Assembly (NCBI GenBank): GCA_963828825.1
Contig: CAWHGF010000002.1
Coordinates: forward strand, 744,001-808,000
Reading direction: 5' to 3'
Source: Bog-473 sp963828825
Lineage (GTDB): Bacteria; Actinomycetota; Acidimicrobiia; Acidimicrobiales; RAAP-2
Length of the DNA: 64,000 nt
Of the stretch, positions 54,862 through 62,686 are shown in pieces. The notes under the pieces were generated by a model. The model was given only the letters and a program-made list of their open reading frames with translations. It did not search any database and was not told the origin of the DNA. The position numbers were made by a program, and so were the translations under genes. Positions within the stretch are counted from its first letter, which is position 1, and each line of letters begins with the position of its first letter.

Positions 54862-55992
54862 TCAGGCGAGGCCCAGGAGCTCGGCCCCGTTGCGCCAGAA
54901 GAAGCGCTCGCGGGTCGACTCGTCGAAGGCAGCGACGGCGGCACCGAACGCCTCGAACGGCCGCTTCCCGCCCTCCGGATGCGGATAGTCGGTCGAGAAC
55001 ATGAAGAGTTCCGGACCGCACTGTTCGAGCAGCCACGCCGTGTCCTCGAACGGAAACGGTGTGAAGCGCACCTGCCGGCGCAGATACTCCGAGGGCAGGA
55101 GTGCGAGCTCGCGCAGTGCCGGCTCGAATTTGGAGAACGACCGTAGGGCGTGGTCGACATTTCGCAGCAAACCGGGGACCCAGCTCGCCCCGAGCTCGAT
55201 GGCCGCGCCCCGCAGGTCAGGGAAGCGTTCGAAGACGCCGTCGAGGGCCATGCAGGCGAGGAAACGCTCCGGCGAGTGGTGCAGGACCGGGAAGTCCTTG
55301 GACCGCAGGTTCTCACCGCCGCCGAGCCAGTCCTTCGGTCGCGGCCGACCGTTGTTGTGGAACGCCTTGGGCAGCAGCTTCCCGCCCCCGACGTGGAGCA
55401 CGAAGGGTACGCCGGCCTCGGCCAGGCGGGCCCAAATTGGATCCAGGTCCACGTGGGTGGGCGAGAAGTCCCCGGGCGCATCGGAGGGGACCCACACGGC
55501 CGCCACGCCGGCCTCGAGCGCCTCTTCCAACGACCGACGGGCCCGGCCCGGGTCGTTGAGCGGGAGGTAACCAACGGCTTTCAGCCGCCGGTCGGGCGTG
55601 CAGAACGTCGACATGGCGCGATTCAAAGCTTCGGTCCCGCCATAGAGCACGTCGGGATCCTTGCTTCGGGAGAAATGGGCCAGCGCAAACGTCGGGAACA
55701 CGAGCTGGGCCTCGATCCCCAGGGCATCGAGCACCCGGCAGCGCACTTCCGTGTCCAGGGCGCCCGGCGCCATCCAGCCCTTGGGGCCTTTCAGCACCTC
55801 AGGCCCGATGTCCTGGTGGCGGTGGGTCTCCCAGAGCTCAGGCAAGCTGGCCATCAGCTCGGCGGCCCCGGCTCCCGCCCCCTCCAGGCCCAGCGAGCCG
55901 AGGCGCGCCCGGAGCCCCTCTTCGGCAAAGGAGCCCAGCCACTCGGGCGTCTCCATGAGGTGACTGTCGGCGTCGAAGATCCCGGTCTCCAT
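54862..55992 (-). CDS. Amidohydrolase family protein (amidohydrolase 2 / ACMSD-like)
   Basis: A 376-residue metal-dependent hydrolase or decarboxylase. GIFDADSHLMETPEWLGSF is the D-x-D/S-H N-terminal metal motif, LVFPTFALAHFSRS, GVAAVWVPSDAPG, HHSPERFLACMALDGVFERF, ELGASWVPGLLRNVD, and FMFSTDYPHPEGG with the last aspartate. ATG 55992 after GGGGGG was chosen; the frame to 56142 adds only untranslated-looking sequence. With the TauD-type enzyme it suggests breakdown of an aromatic or ether-containing compound. Confidence 0.88.
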   Translation of the reverse strand: METGIFDADSHLMETPEWLGSFAEEGLRARLGSLGLEGAGAGAAELMASLPELWETHRHQDIGPEVLKGPKGWMAPGALDTEVRCRVLDALGIEAQLVFPTFALAHFSRSKDPDVLYGGTEALNRAMSTFCTPDRRLKAVGYLPLNDPGRARRSLEEALEAGVAAVWVPSDAPGDFSPTHVDLDPIWARLAEAGVPFVLHVGGGKLLPKAFHNNGRPRPKDWLGGGENLRSKDFPVLHHSPERFLACMALDGVFERFPDLRGAAIELGASWVPGLLRNVDHALRSFSKFEPALRELALLPSEYLRRQVRFTPFPFEDTAWLLEQCGPELFMFSTDYPHPEGGKRPFEAFGAAVAAFDESTRERFFWRNGAELLGLA

Positions 55993-56246
55993 GGGCCCCC
56001 CAATGGTTTCAAGTCGTGGACCCCAAGGGTAGACCTGTACCCGGGCCCCCAGCGGGCCGCGGTCCTCTTCGGGAACCGGTCCATGACCTCTTTCTCCAGG
56101 CGACGCAGGATTTCGTACGCATTCTGGCCTCACAGACAACATTTATCGCGGTCATAACTTTCTCTGGGCTGGCGTACAGACGTGACCTGTCCAATGGAAC
56201 ACGTGAAGAGCCCTGGCCGACCGGGCTCAGACGGAGGACCGCAGAC

Positions 56247-57933
56247 ATGACCGAGGAACAGAACGACCAGACGACCGAGGGGCCCGTCAGCGGCGCGGAG
56301 TCGGAGACCGCTCCGACCCCAGTGCCCGAGACCACGAGCCAGGCTGCCATTCCCATGCCGGCTGCCTCTCCCCCGCCCCCGGAGCAGCCCATTCCGCTCC
56401 CCCAGCAGCCCGACACCCCCCCGCTCGGCGTCCCTTACGGTTCGACCCCACCCGGCTCGACTCCACCGCAGGGCACGTACGCCATGGGCGCCCTGGCCGG
56501 CAATCCCGCGCTCGGCCACGGAGGGGCGGCGACGCTCGGTGGTCCCCCGCCGACCGACCCTGGAGCGCCGATGTGGCCGGCGCCCCCTGTGCCCGGCGCG
56601 GCGGCCGGGAAGACCAACAACCACCGACTGCGCAACGGCCTGCTGGCCGGAGCGGCCGCTCTGGCCGTCCTGGGCGCGGGCGTCGGTATCGGTCACGCCA
56701 CCACCTCGGGCAACGGTCCGAACACCCAGGCGTTCGCCCCCTCGTCGGGCAGCTCGCGGGTGCCATCGGGTTCCGGCTCCGGCGGGAATGGCTCAGGTGG
56801 CTCGGGCTCTTCGAACAGTCCGTTTGGGAACGGCAGAGTCTTCGGCGGCTCGGGCAATTCCGGAAATTCGGGTAACTCGGGATCATCCAACTCCTCGGGC
56901 CCAAGCGACGTGAACGCCATCGCCTCGAAGATCGACCCCGGACTCGTCGACATCGACACGACGCTCGGCTACCAGCAGGAGCAGGCCGCCGGAACGGGCA
57001 TCGTGCTCTCCTCCAACGGCGTGATCCTCACCAACAACCACGTGATCGACGGCGCCACCACCATCAGCGTCACCGACGTCGGCAACCAGAAGACCTACAC
57101 CGCGAGCGTGGTCGGCTACGACCGGACGAAGGACATCGCGGTCCTGCAGCTGCACAACGCCTCCGGTCTCCAGACGGCAACCCTCGGCAACTCGTCCAAC
57201 GCCTCCGTCGGTGAGGACGTCGTGGGTGTCGGCAACGCCGGCGGGACGGGCGGCACGCCCAGCGCAGCCGGGGGGACCGTGACGGCCCTCAACCAGTCGA
57301 TCACCGCCAGTGACGAGGGCGACGGCACCTCGGAGCAGCTGAGCGGGCTCATCGAGACCAACGCCGACATTCAGCCTGGGGACTCGGGTGGTGCACTCGT
57401 CGACACCTCAGGTGAGGTCCTCGGAATCGACACCGCCGCCTCGGCCGGCTTCTCGTTCCAGTCCAACGACCAGTCCTCGGGGAACCAGGGCTACGCCATC
57501 CCGATCGACACTGCGCTCTCCCTTGCCCGCACGATCGAAGCAGGGTCCAGTTCGTCCACCGTCCACATAGGTGAGACGGCCTTCCTGGGCGTGGAGATCA
57601 ACGCAGAAGGCAGCAGCTCGGGCGACAGCGGCAACAGCGGCAACGGAGGTGGCTTCGGCGGCTTCTTCGGCGGCAACACGGGCAACACCGGGTCGACCGG
57701 CGTCCGGGGCATCGGTGGCCGGCACGGTCACCAACGGGCCGGCGCAGGAGGCCGGCCTCGCCGAGGGCGACGTCATCACCTCACTGGGCGGCGAGACCAT
57801 CAGCTCGGCCAACGACCTCACCAACGCCATGAGCGAGTACCACCCGGGTGACAAGGTGACCATCGGCTGGACCGACGGCTCGGGGCAGACCCACACCGCG
57901 ACGGTGCAGCTGACTTCAGGTCCTCCGCAGTAA
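56247..57933 (+). pseudogene. HtrA-like trypsin/PDZ protease, frameshifted before the PDZ domain
   Basis: ATG 56247 follows GGAGG. Residues 1-125 are a Pro/Thr-rich cytoplasmic tail, about 127-150 a membrane helix, then a Gly/Ser/Asn-rich linker. The protease domain has a full triad: His265 (TNNHVIDGA), Asp296 (RTKDIAVLQL), Ser380 (QPGDSGGAL). Near 57705 the frame shifts; the first frame turns into an Arg/His-rich tail ending at 57851, while the next frame carries GTVTNGPAQEAGLAEGDVIT, SLGGETISSANDLTNAM and KVTIGWTDGSGQTHTATVQL, a complete PDZ domain, to 57933. A one-base indel explains it; the repaired protein is about 562 residues. Confidence 0.78.
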
Positions 57934-57941
57934 GTCTGTAC

Positions 57942-57977
57942 GGCCAGCGACCGGACCGACCAGAACGGTCGCTGGCC
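57942..57977. terminator. Bidirectional terminator hairpin
   Basis: GGCCAGCGACCG (57942-57953) pairs perfectly over 12 bases with CGGTCGCTGGCC (57966-57977) around a 12-base loop. It sits in the 51-base gap between the convergent protease and DUF2510 genes, the usual site of a shared terminator. There is no T tract, as is common in high-GC actinobacteria. Confidence 0.7.
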
Positions 57978-57984
57978 CAAGACA

Positions 57985-58700
57985 TCACCGCTGCAGCAAC
58001 CGCACGATCGCGACCAGCGTGGCGAGCACGGCGGCGCTGAGCACACAGATCAGGCCCCAGCCCACACTCACGTCGGTACTTGCGGCGGATGGCACCTGCG
58101 AGATCTTCTGCACTATCCGGAACATGTCGTAAATGGCGAAGACCGCCGTCACGGCTGCGATCAGAGTCGTCAGGATCGCGAGCTGGATCTCCGCTGACGT
58201 CATCTCGAAGCAGGCGAAGATCACGAGCAGGATGCCGCCGATGAACGTCACCCATCCGTTGACGCCGATCAGGGTGGAGACGCCGGGATCGATGCCGTTG
58301 AAGGACACGTGCAAGTCGGCGATGCCCACGCTTGCCGCTCACGTGCACCCACGCACCGACAGATCCGTACATCGAGTGCGATGCCGCTCACCAGGAGCAA
58401 AAGGACGCCCAGGTTGAACGTGAAGCCAGTCGCCTTTGACCTGGCAGGGGTCGCCAGCGCGACGTACGGATTGGCCGACTGCCGAGGGGCGGGTGGCGGC
58501 GGATTCGAATCGCTGCGGTCGGCCTCGTCCGGGACGTCGCCCGCCACGAGCCATCCGTTGCCGGCGGTCCATCGCCTTCTGGCGGTCCAATTCTGGCCGT
58601 CCCAGTACGTCTGGTCGCTCGGACTCGAGCGGCTCGGATACCACCCAGGCGCCTTCGGGCTTCCGGCGCTCCCGCCAAGAGCCACGTCCGGCTCGGACAC
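57985..58700 (-). pseudogene. DUF2510 domain membrane protein, frameshifted
   Basis: From GTG about 58700 (SEPDVALGG), residues 15-45 are a DUF2510 module: APGWYPSRSSPSDQTYWDGQ, NWTARRRW. A proline-rich linker and one helix (FTFNLGVLLLLVSGIALDV) follow. Around 58330-58370 the frame is lost, and from about 58329 another frame supplies IADLHVSFNGIDPGVSTLIG, GGILLVIFACFEM, then two more helices to 57985. More than one indel may be needed. DUF2510 modules are C- or N-terminal tryptophan-rich modules common in actinobacterial membrane proteins. The function is unknown. Confidence 0.62.
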
Positions 58701-58799
58701 CACCGGCTGCGCGTACCGGCCTCTTCCTCGGCCATCCTCATCACCTCCGACGAGTCCTGTCGTGCCTGCGTCAGCTTCAGGCAGGTAGCTTGACCGCTG

Positions 58800-59084
58800 T
58801 GACAATGGAGCGCGTGGATCCCGGCGGAGCTGCTGACCGACGAAGAGCTCACCGCCCTGGCTCTGGCCGCCGACCCGGAAGCGCCGATCGACGAGGAGGC
58901 GGTGCCCATCGGCATCCACCTGGCCCAGCTGGGTGCGGCACTACCCCTCTGGTACATGCCCCCGGCGGTGCGCCAAGGAGGTCGCCGTTGGAAGGTGCCC
59001 TTCGTGATCGCCGTGGTCTCGGCCTTCCTGCTCATCGACCTCATGGGGCTCTGTAATACCTATGGGATCCTCACCTGGGCGTAG
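58800..59084 (+). pseudogene. Small membrane protein, one-base frameshift near start
   Basis: A frame ending at 59084 encodes WIPAELLTDEELTALALAAD, PEAPIDEEAVPIGIHLAQLG, LPLWYMPPAVRQGGRRWKVP, then a C-terminal helix FVIAVVSAFLLIDLMGL. There is no start codon in that frame, because a stop lies just upstream. The upstream frame has GTG ACA ATG GAG CGC at 58800; deleting one G at about 58815 gives MTMERWIPAELL and joins the two. About 94 residues if repaired. Family not recognised; conserved-looking composition argues that it is real. Confidence 0.48.
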
Positions 59085-59153
59085 GGCGTCCCGAACCAAG
59101 CGGCCGTTTGGACTCAGATCCAGGCCGGTGAGGCGGTCCGGAGAAGCAGAAGA

Positions 59154-59501
59154 TCAGGGCTTCCCAGCCGCCATCCAGCTCTTGACCCTGGCGTCACTGA
59201 TCCGTCGAGCAGTGGGCATGTTCGCCCAGGCCCGGAAGCGGGTCTTCTCACCGCTGCTCAGCTGCGAGTAGAGCGTCTCCTCTGCGGGCCGATTGCTCGG
59301 CCGGGGCGAGCGAGCCCGACCCCCGCCGCCGGTACCCCGACCCTTTTCGATGTAGGGCTTGAGCGCGTCACGAAGCTTGGTGGCGTTGACGGCGCTGAGA
59401 TCCACCTCGTAGGACCTGCCATCGAGGGCAAACTGAATGGTCTCGTCGGCGTCCCCGCCGTCAATGTCATCGGTCAGCTTCACTATCACGGTCTTTGCCA
59501 T
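59154..59501 (-). CDS. lsr2: Lsr2-family nucleoid-associated protein
   Basis: A 115-residue protein starting at ATG 59501. AKTVIVKLTDDIDGGDADET, IQFALDGRSYEVDLS and ATKLRDALKPYIEKG form the N-terminal oligomerisation domain. After a basic linker (GGGRARSPRPSNR), the C-terminal DNA-binding domain diverges from typical Lsr2: instead of the usual RGR AT-hook-like loop it has NMPTARRISDARVKSWMAAG. Lsr2 silences AT-rich, horizontally acquired genes in actinobacteria. Upstream in-frame codons to 59663 are not protein-like. Confidence 0.88.
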   Translation of the reverse strand: MAKTVIVKLTDDIDGGDADETIQFALDGRSYEVDLSAVNATKLRDALKPYIEKGRGTGGGGRARSPRPSNRPAEETLYSQLSSGEKTRFRAWANMPTARRISDARVKSWMAAGKP

Positions 59502-59820
59502 GAACAAATGGTGCCAGAGCCCTCGTCCGCCGACAAAGCCGCCCCCATCGGGGCAACCGGACACAAGGTCCAAATCGGGAACCTCTGCCCACTCGTCCAC
59601 CAGGAACGAACACGGCCAGATGCCCGTCCGCACTGCCGGCTCATGCCAGCCAAAACACGTCACATCTCGAAGCGGTGCCGGTAGGGTTTGTTGGTCCCGG
59701 CGTGCCGGATTCGACCCCTTTTCCCCCTCCGTCGAATTCAGGGCGCGTCGGGGCCCTCAGGGCGACTCCTTCGAAGTGATGCTCCGCTTCGTCTTGCATT
59801 CCAGCAAGCAGAATGGTCAG

Positions 59821-60066
59821 GTGCCGCGTCGAAACAATGCACGGAATGCCCAGGGGCGTGAGACCGACGATGACCACCGGATCTCGGGACTGGGATCGCA
59901 CTGGCGCGCCGACGGTCTCCCGAAGACCGCGTACGCAAGCCAGGGCGACGCGCTGACGGCGGCGCTCGTGCGCAGACAGGAGTCAGGGGTGGAGCTGAAC
60001 GTCTATCGCTGCGACGTGTGCTCGGCCTGGCATATGGGCAATCCACGGCGCGGCAAGTCTTCGTAA
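59821..60066 (+). CDS. Small zinc-ribbon-like protein (81 aa)
   Basis: From GTG 59821 the product reads basic (PRRNNARNAQGRETDDDHR), then GLPKTAYASQGDALTAALVR and YRCDVCSAWHMGNPRRG. The C-x-x-C plus W-H near the end may bind zinc, and the composition resembles small actinobacterial proteins with a YRC-x-x-C-x-x-WH-x-G ending. The stop overlaps the next start as TAATG, so it is probably coupled to the DinB-like gene. Start uncertain; ATG 59779 is in frame. Confidence 0.55.
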   Translation: MPRRNNARNAQGRETDDDHRISGLGSHWRADGLPKTAYASQGDALTAALVRRQESGVELNVYRCDVCSAWHMGNPRRGKSS

Positions 60067-60572
60067 TGGGTTCGGACCTGCATGTGCGGCCCCAGGCTGA
60101 GTGCCCGGAGTGCGGGTTCGATTGGAACGAGGCGGGCTACGAGGTGTTGGTCGGCCAGTGCGTCCACAACATCGCTGTTTTCGGCGGCGTGCTCTCACGA
60201 ATCGACCCGGCGGTGGCCGTCGAACCGGGGCTCTGGTCCGCGAGCCGCTACGTGTGGCACACCGTCGACGTCCTGCGGTTCGGAACCGAGCGGTTGTGGA
60301 CGATCAGCGCTGACCCCACGTTCGGCGTACCGACCTGGGATGAGAATGTGGTGGCGGAGGTTCGGTCATATGACCAGCTCTCGCCAATTGTGGGGCTCAT
60401 TGCCCTGATTTCGGCGGCTGACGCGTGGCGCACCGCCGCGTTCGAGGCACCACACGACGTTTCGACACCGCACCCCGAGGCCGGTTCGATTTGCGCCTTT
60501 GACGTCGTGCAGCGCAACGCGCACGAGGTCCGCCATCACCTGTGGGACGTGCAGCGCGCAACCGTGGATTGA
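60066..60572 (+). CDS. DinB-superfamily-like protein with N-terminal zinc knuckle
   Basis: A 168-residue protein. An N-terminal AECPECGFDWNEA with C-x-x-C comes first, then LVGQCVHNIAVFGGVLSRID, SASRYVWHTVDVLRFGTERL (first metal histidine), and C-terminal DVVQRNAHEVRHHLWDVQRA with H-E-x-x-H-H, the third-helix metal pattern of DinB proteins. ATG 60066 overlaps the upstream stop (TAATG). Probably a metal-dependent thiol-transfer or hydrolase-fold protein; no substrate evident. Confidence 0.72.
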   Translation: MGSDLHVRPQAECPECGFDWNEAGYEVLVGQCVHNIAVFGGVLSRIDPAVAVEPGLWSASRYVWHTVDVLRFGTERLWTISADPTFGVPTWDENVVAEVRSYDQLSPIVGLIALISAADAWRTAAFEAPHDVSTPHPEAGSICAFDVVQRNAHEVRHHLWDVQRATVD

Positions 60573-61126
60573 GGCATCTCATCCCGGTCCCTCGTCGGAC
60601 ACCGGGCAAAAGTTGCCGAGTTCACCAATCGAATCGAGGGTCAGCCGCTATTGGTTGTTCTCGAAAAGAGGAACCAGGTAGTTGCTGTCATAGACACCTC
60701 TACCCGATGTACATGCTCACCGTGCCGTGACAATGCGTGGCGAAAGACAACCACAAGAACAGACAACACAAGAACAATTGTCCCGGCCTCGCATCTCGAG
60801 AGGTTCGGACTAGCGCTCGAGTGACCGACAACTGACTACGGCTCATCAAAAAGGCTCCAACCGACGTTTCAATATCGCGACGTAGGGAGTAATGTTTTTG
60901 CAGGTGGATGAGGCGGCGGCGGTCCGCTCATTGGAGTGATCTTGGCGACTTGGCGAACATTGCGGAATCGAGGTACTGCACGCGCTGCCTGTGGCGGCGC
61001 GCGCTCTCGACTTCGTCGCGATTCTGTTCCGTTTGCCTCGGCCACGACAGCCTTTCCGGACCGCCGGATCTTTGACATGACAGATGGACGAAGGTGCTCA
61101 CTCTCGCCGAGCGGGACACGACGCGC
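60573..61126. other. Intergenic upstream of the prepilin genes
   Basis: About 550 bases with lower GC than the neighbouring genes (for example the stretch CAACCACAAGAACAGACAAC near 60750 and GAGTAATGTTTTTGCAGG near 60890). No protein-like frame. It probably contains the promoter and leader of the pilin-like operon. I see no riboswitch consensus. Confidence 0.45.
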
Positions 61127-62686
61127 ATGAGCAGTGGCGGACGTTCCATGCACCCGCTCGTCGTGGCACGGCGGGCCACTCGCCGGCGCCTCGAAGGAAA
61201 AGACGAGACCGGCTTCACGCTTATTGAACTGCTCGTCGTCATCGTCATTCTGCCAATTGTCGTCGGCGGAATCTCCGTGGCGCTGCTCTCTATATTTGGA
61301 CTTCAGAACCAGACGAACGGTCGCATCGGGGACTCCAACGACGAGCTCGTCAGCTCGTCAATATTCAACAGGGACGTACAGAGCGCCCAGGAGGTCGAGA
61401 CGACGACCACTCCTGCCTGCGGATCGACGGGACAGCAGCTCCTCGGCCTGCAATCGGACCAGAACGCGACGACCACGACGTACGAGACCGTCGTCTCCTA
61501 CGTGACGGCCGCGACCGGCACCACGACCTCCTTGATCCGGAACGTCTGCACTTCTGGAGCGTCGGCCACTCCCACGAGCACGCGCACGATCGCGCACGAC
61601 GTCGGCAGCCCAACCGTCGCCCTCAACCCGACTGGATTCAGCTACAAGACAAACCAGGGCTGGACGACGACACAAGGTCTCTTCGGGATCACCCTCAACG
61701 TCGTCGCCCCAGGGAGCGGGTACTCCTACGCTCTCAGCGGACTTCCGAGTGCGGGCGCGTCGACCGGTTCCGCAACACAGATCGCGCCGAACGGGAACCT
61801 CGCGGGGTGCAACCTCGCCAACCCGGGAACGGGCACGTATGCCAGTGTCCTCTGTTTCGCCGACTTCACGAGCTATCTGACGACCTTCACCAACCCGTCC
61901 GCCACCTGTACACCGATGAAGTTCGCGATCGCCGGCTCCTCGGACGTCTTGCAGTTCTGCCTGAGCGTAAGCCCCACAGGTCCTTCAAACGTCACGGTTG
62001 AGCCCCAGGGCATTCCCACATACGACAACGTCAGCCAGGGAGGTAACAGCGAGCCGTATCTGGGCATCAACGGCTTCTACCAAGGCATTCTGGGTGAACC
62101 GGCGATATCCCAAAGGCCTCAGCCGTACGACGGGTGTAGCCCCTGCACGTTCAACGGCGGGAGCGCTGCCTTGACGACGCTCACGTTCAGTGGCATCGAG
62201 GTGACGAACGCGAACAACGAGCCGGCGACAGGTTGGCAGCTCGTGACCGGAGACGCCGAGTCGACCGACACCAACGAGTGGAACGTGTACACAAACACCA
62301 CCTCACCGACCCCGGTTGATTGGACCATTCTCCCCAACAGCAACACGTCCCTCTACGGCAACACGTGTTACGACACCGCCGACCCAGGTAACAGCGGGCT
62401 CTTCGCTTACTCGGGTGCGATTCCGCCGACGGACACCACGGTCGGAAGTCCTTCGAGCGGGCTGTCGTCACACGAGACTGGACTGACGGTCACCGCGAGC
62501 CCGCCCTACACGCCGTACCGAACGAATGTCACGTCCGTCGGGTGCGAAGCGAATGGGCAGTTGGACAAGACCGGCACCTTGATGTTGGCCGCGCCAGAGC
62601 CGTCCGGTTCCTCGGCCCCGCAAAGCATGTCCATTACGATGCAGGGCGGCGGCTACCAGGCAATCTTCGTTGGGGTGCTGCTATGA
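61127..62686 (+). CDS. Prepilin-type surface protein (519 aa)
   Basis: A type IV prepilin signal: a basic leader of about 29 residues ending KDETG, cleavage before Phe30, then FTLIELLVVIVILPIVVGGI with the conserved Glu at +5. The remaining 450 residues are Thr/Ser/Gly-rich, with cysteine pairs (TPACGSTGQQ, VCTSGAS, CSPCTFNGG) and beta-rich segments such as LTFSGIEVTNANNEPATGW. Much longer than major pilins (about 150), so it may be a minor pilin or adhesin tip. The start is uncertain (GTG 61094, ATG 61127 or ATG 61148). The stop overlaps the next gene (ATGA). Confidence 0.78.
   Translation: MSSGGRSMHPLVVARRATRRRLEGKDETGFTLIELLVVIVILPIVVGGISVALLSIFGLQNQTNGRIGDSNDELVSSSIFNRDVQSAQEVETTTTPACGSTGQQLLGLQSDQNATTTTYETVVSYVTAATGTTTSLIRNVCTSGASATPTSTRTIAHDVGSPTVALNPTGFSYKTNQGWTTTQGLFGITLNVVAPGSGYSYALSGLPSAGASTGSATQIAPNGNLAGCNLANPGTGTYASVLCFADFTSYLTTFTNPSATCTPMKFAIAGSSDVLQFCLSVSPTGPSNVTVEPQGIPTYDNVSQGGNSEPYLGINGFYQGILGEPAISQRPQPYDGCSPCTFNGGSAALTTLTFSGIEVTNANNEPATGWQLVTGDAESTDTNEWNVYTNTTSPTPVDWTILPNSNTSLYGNTCYDTADPGNSGLFAYSGAIPPTDTTVGSPSSGLSSHETGLTVTASPPYTPYRTNVTSVGCEANGQLDKTGTLMLAAPEPSGSSAPQSMSITMQGGGYQAIFVGVLL

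Noticed and set aside
56760..56890. A tandem DNA repeat encoding Gly/Ser/Asn
   Set aside because: This is a low-complexity linker in the protease with irregular codons, not a true tandem repeat array.
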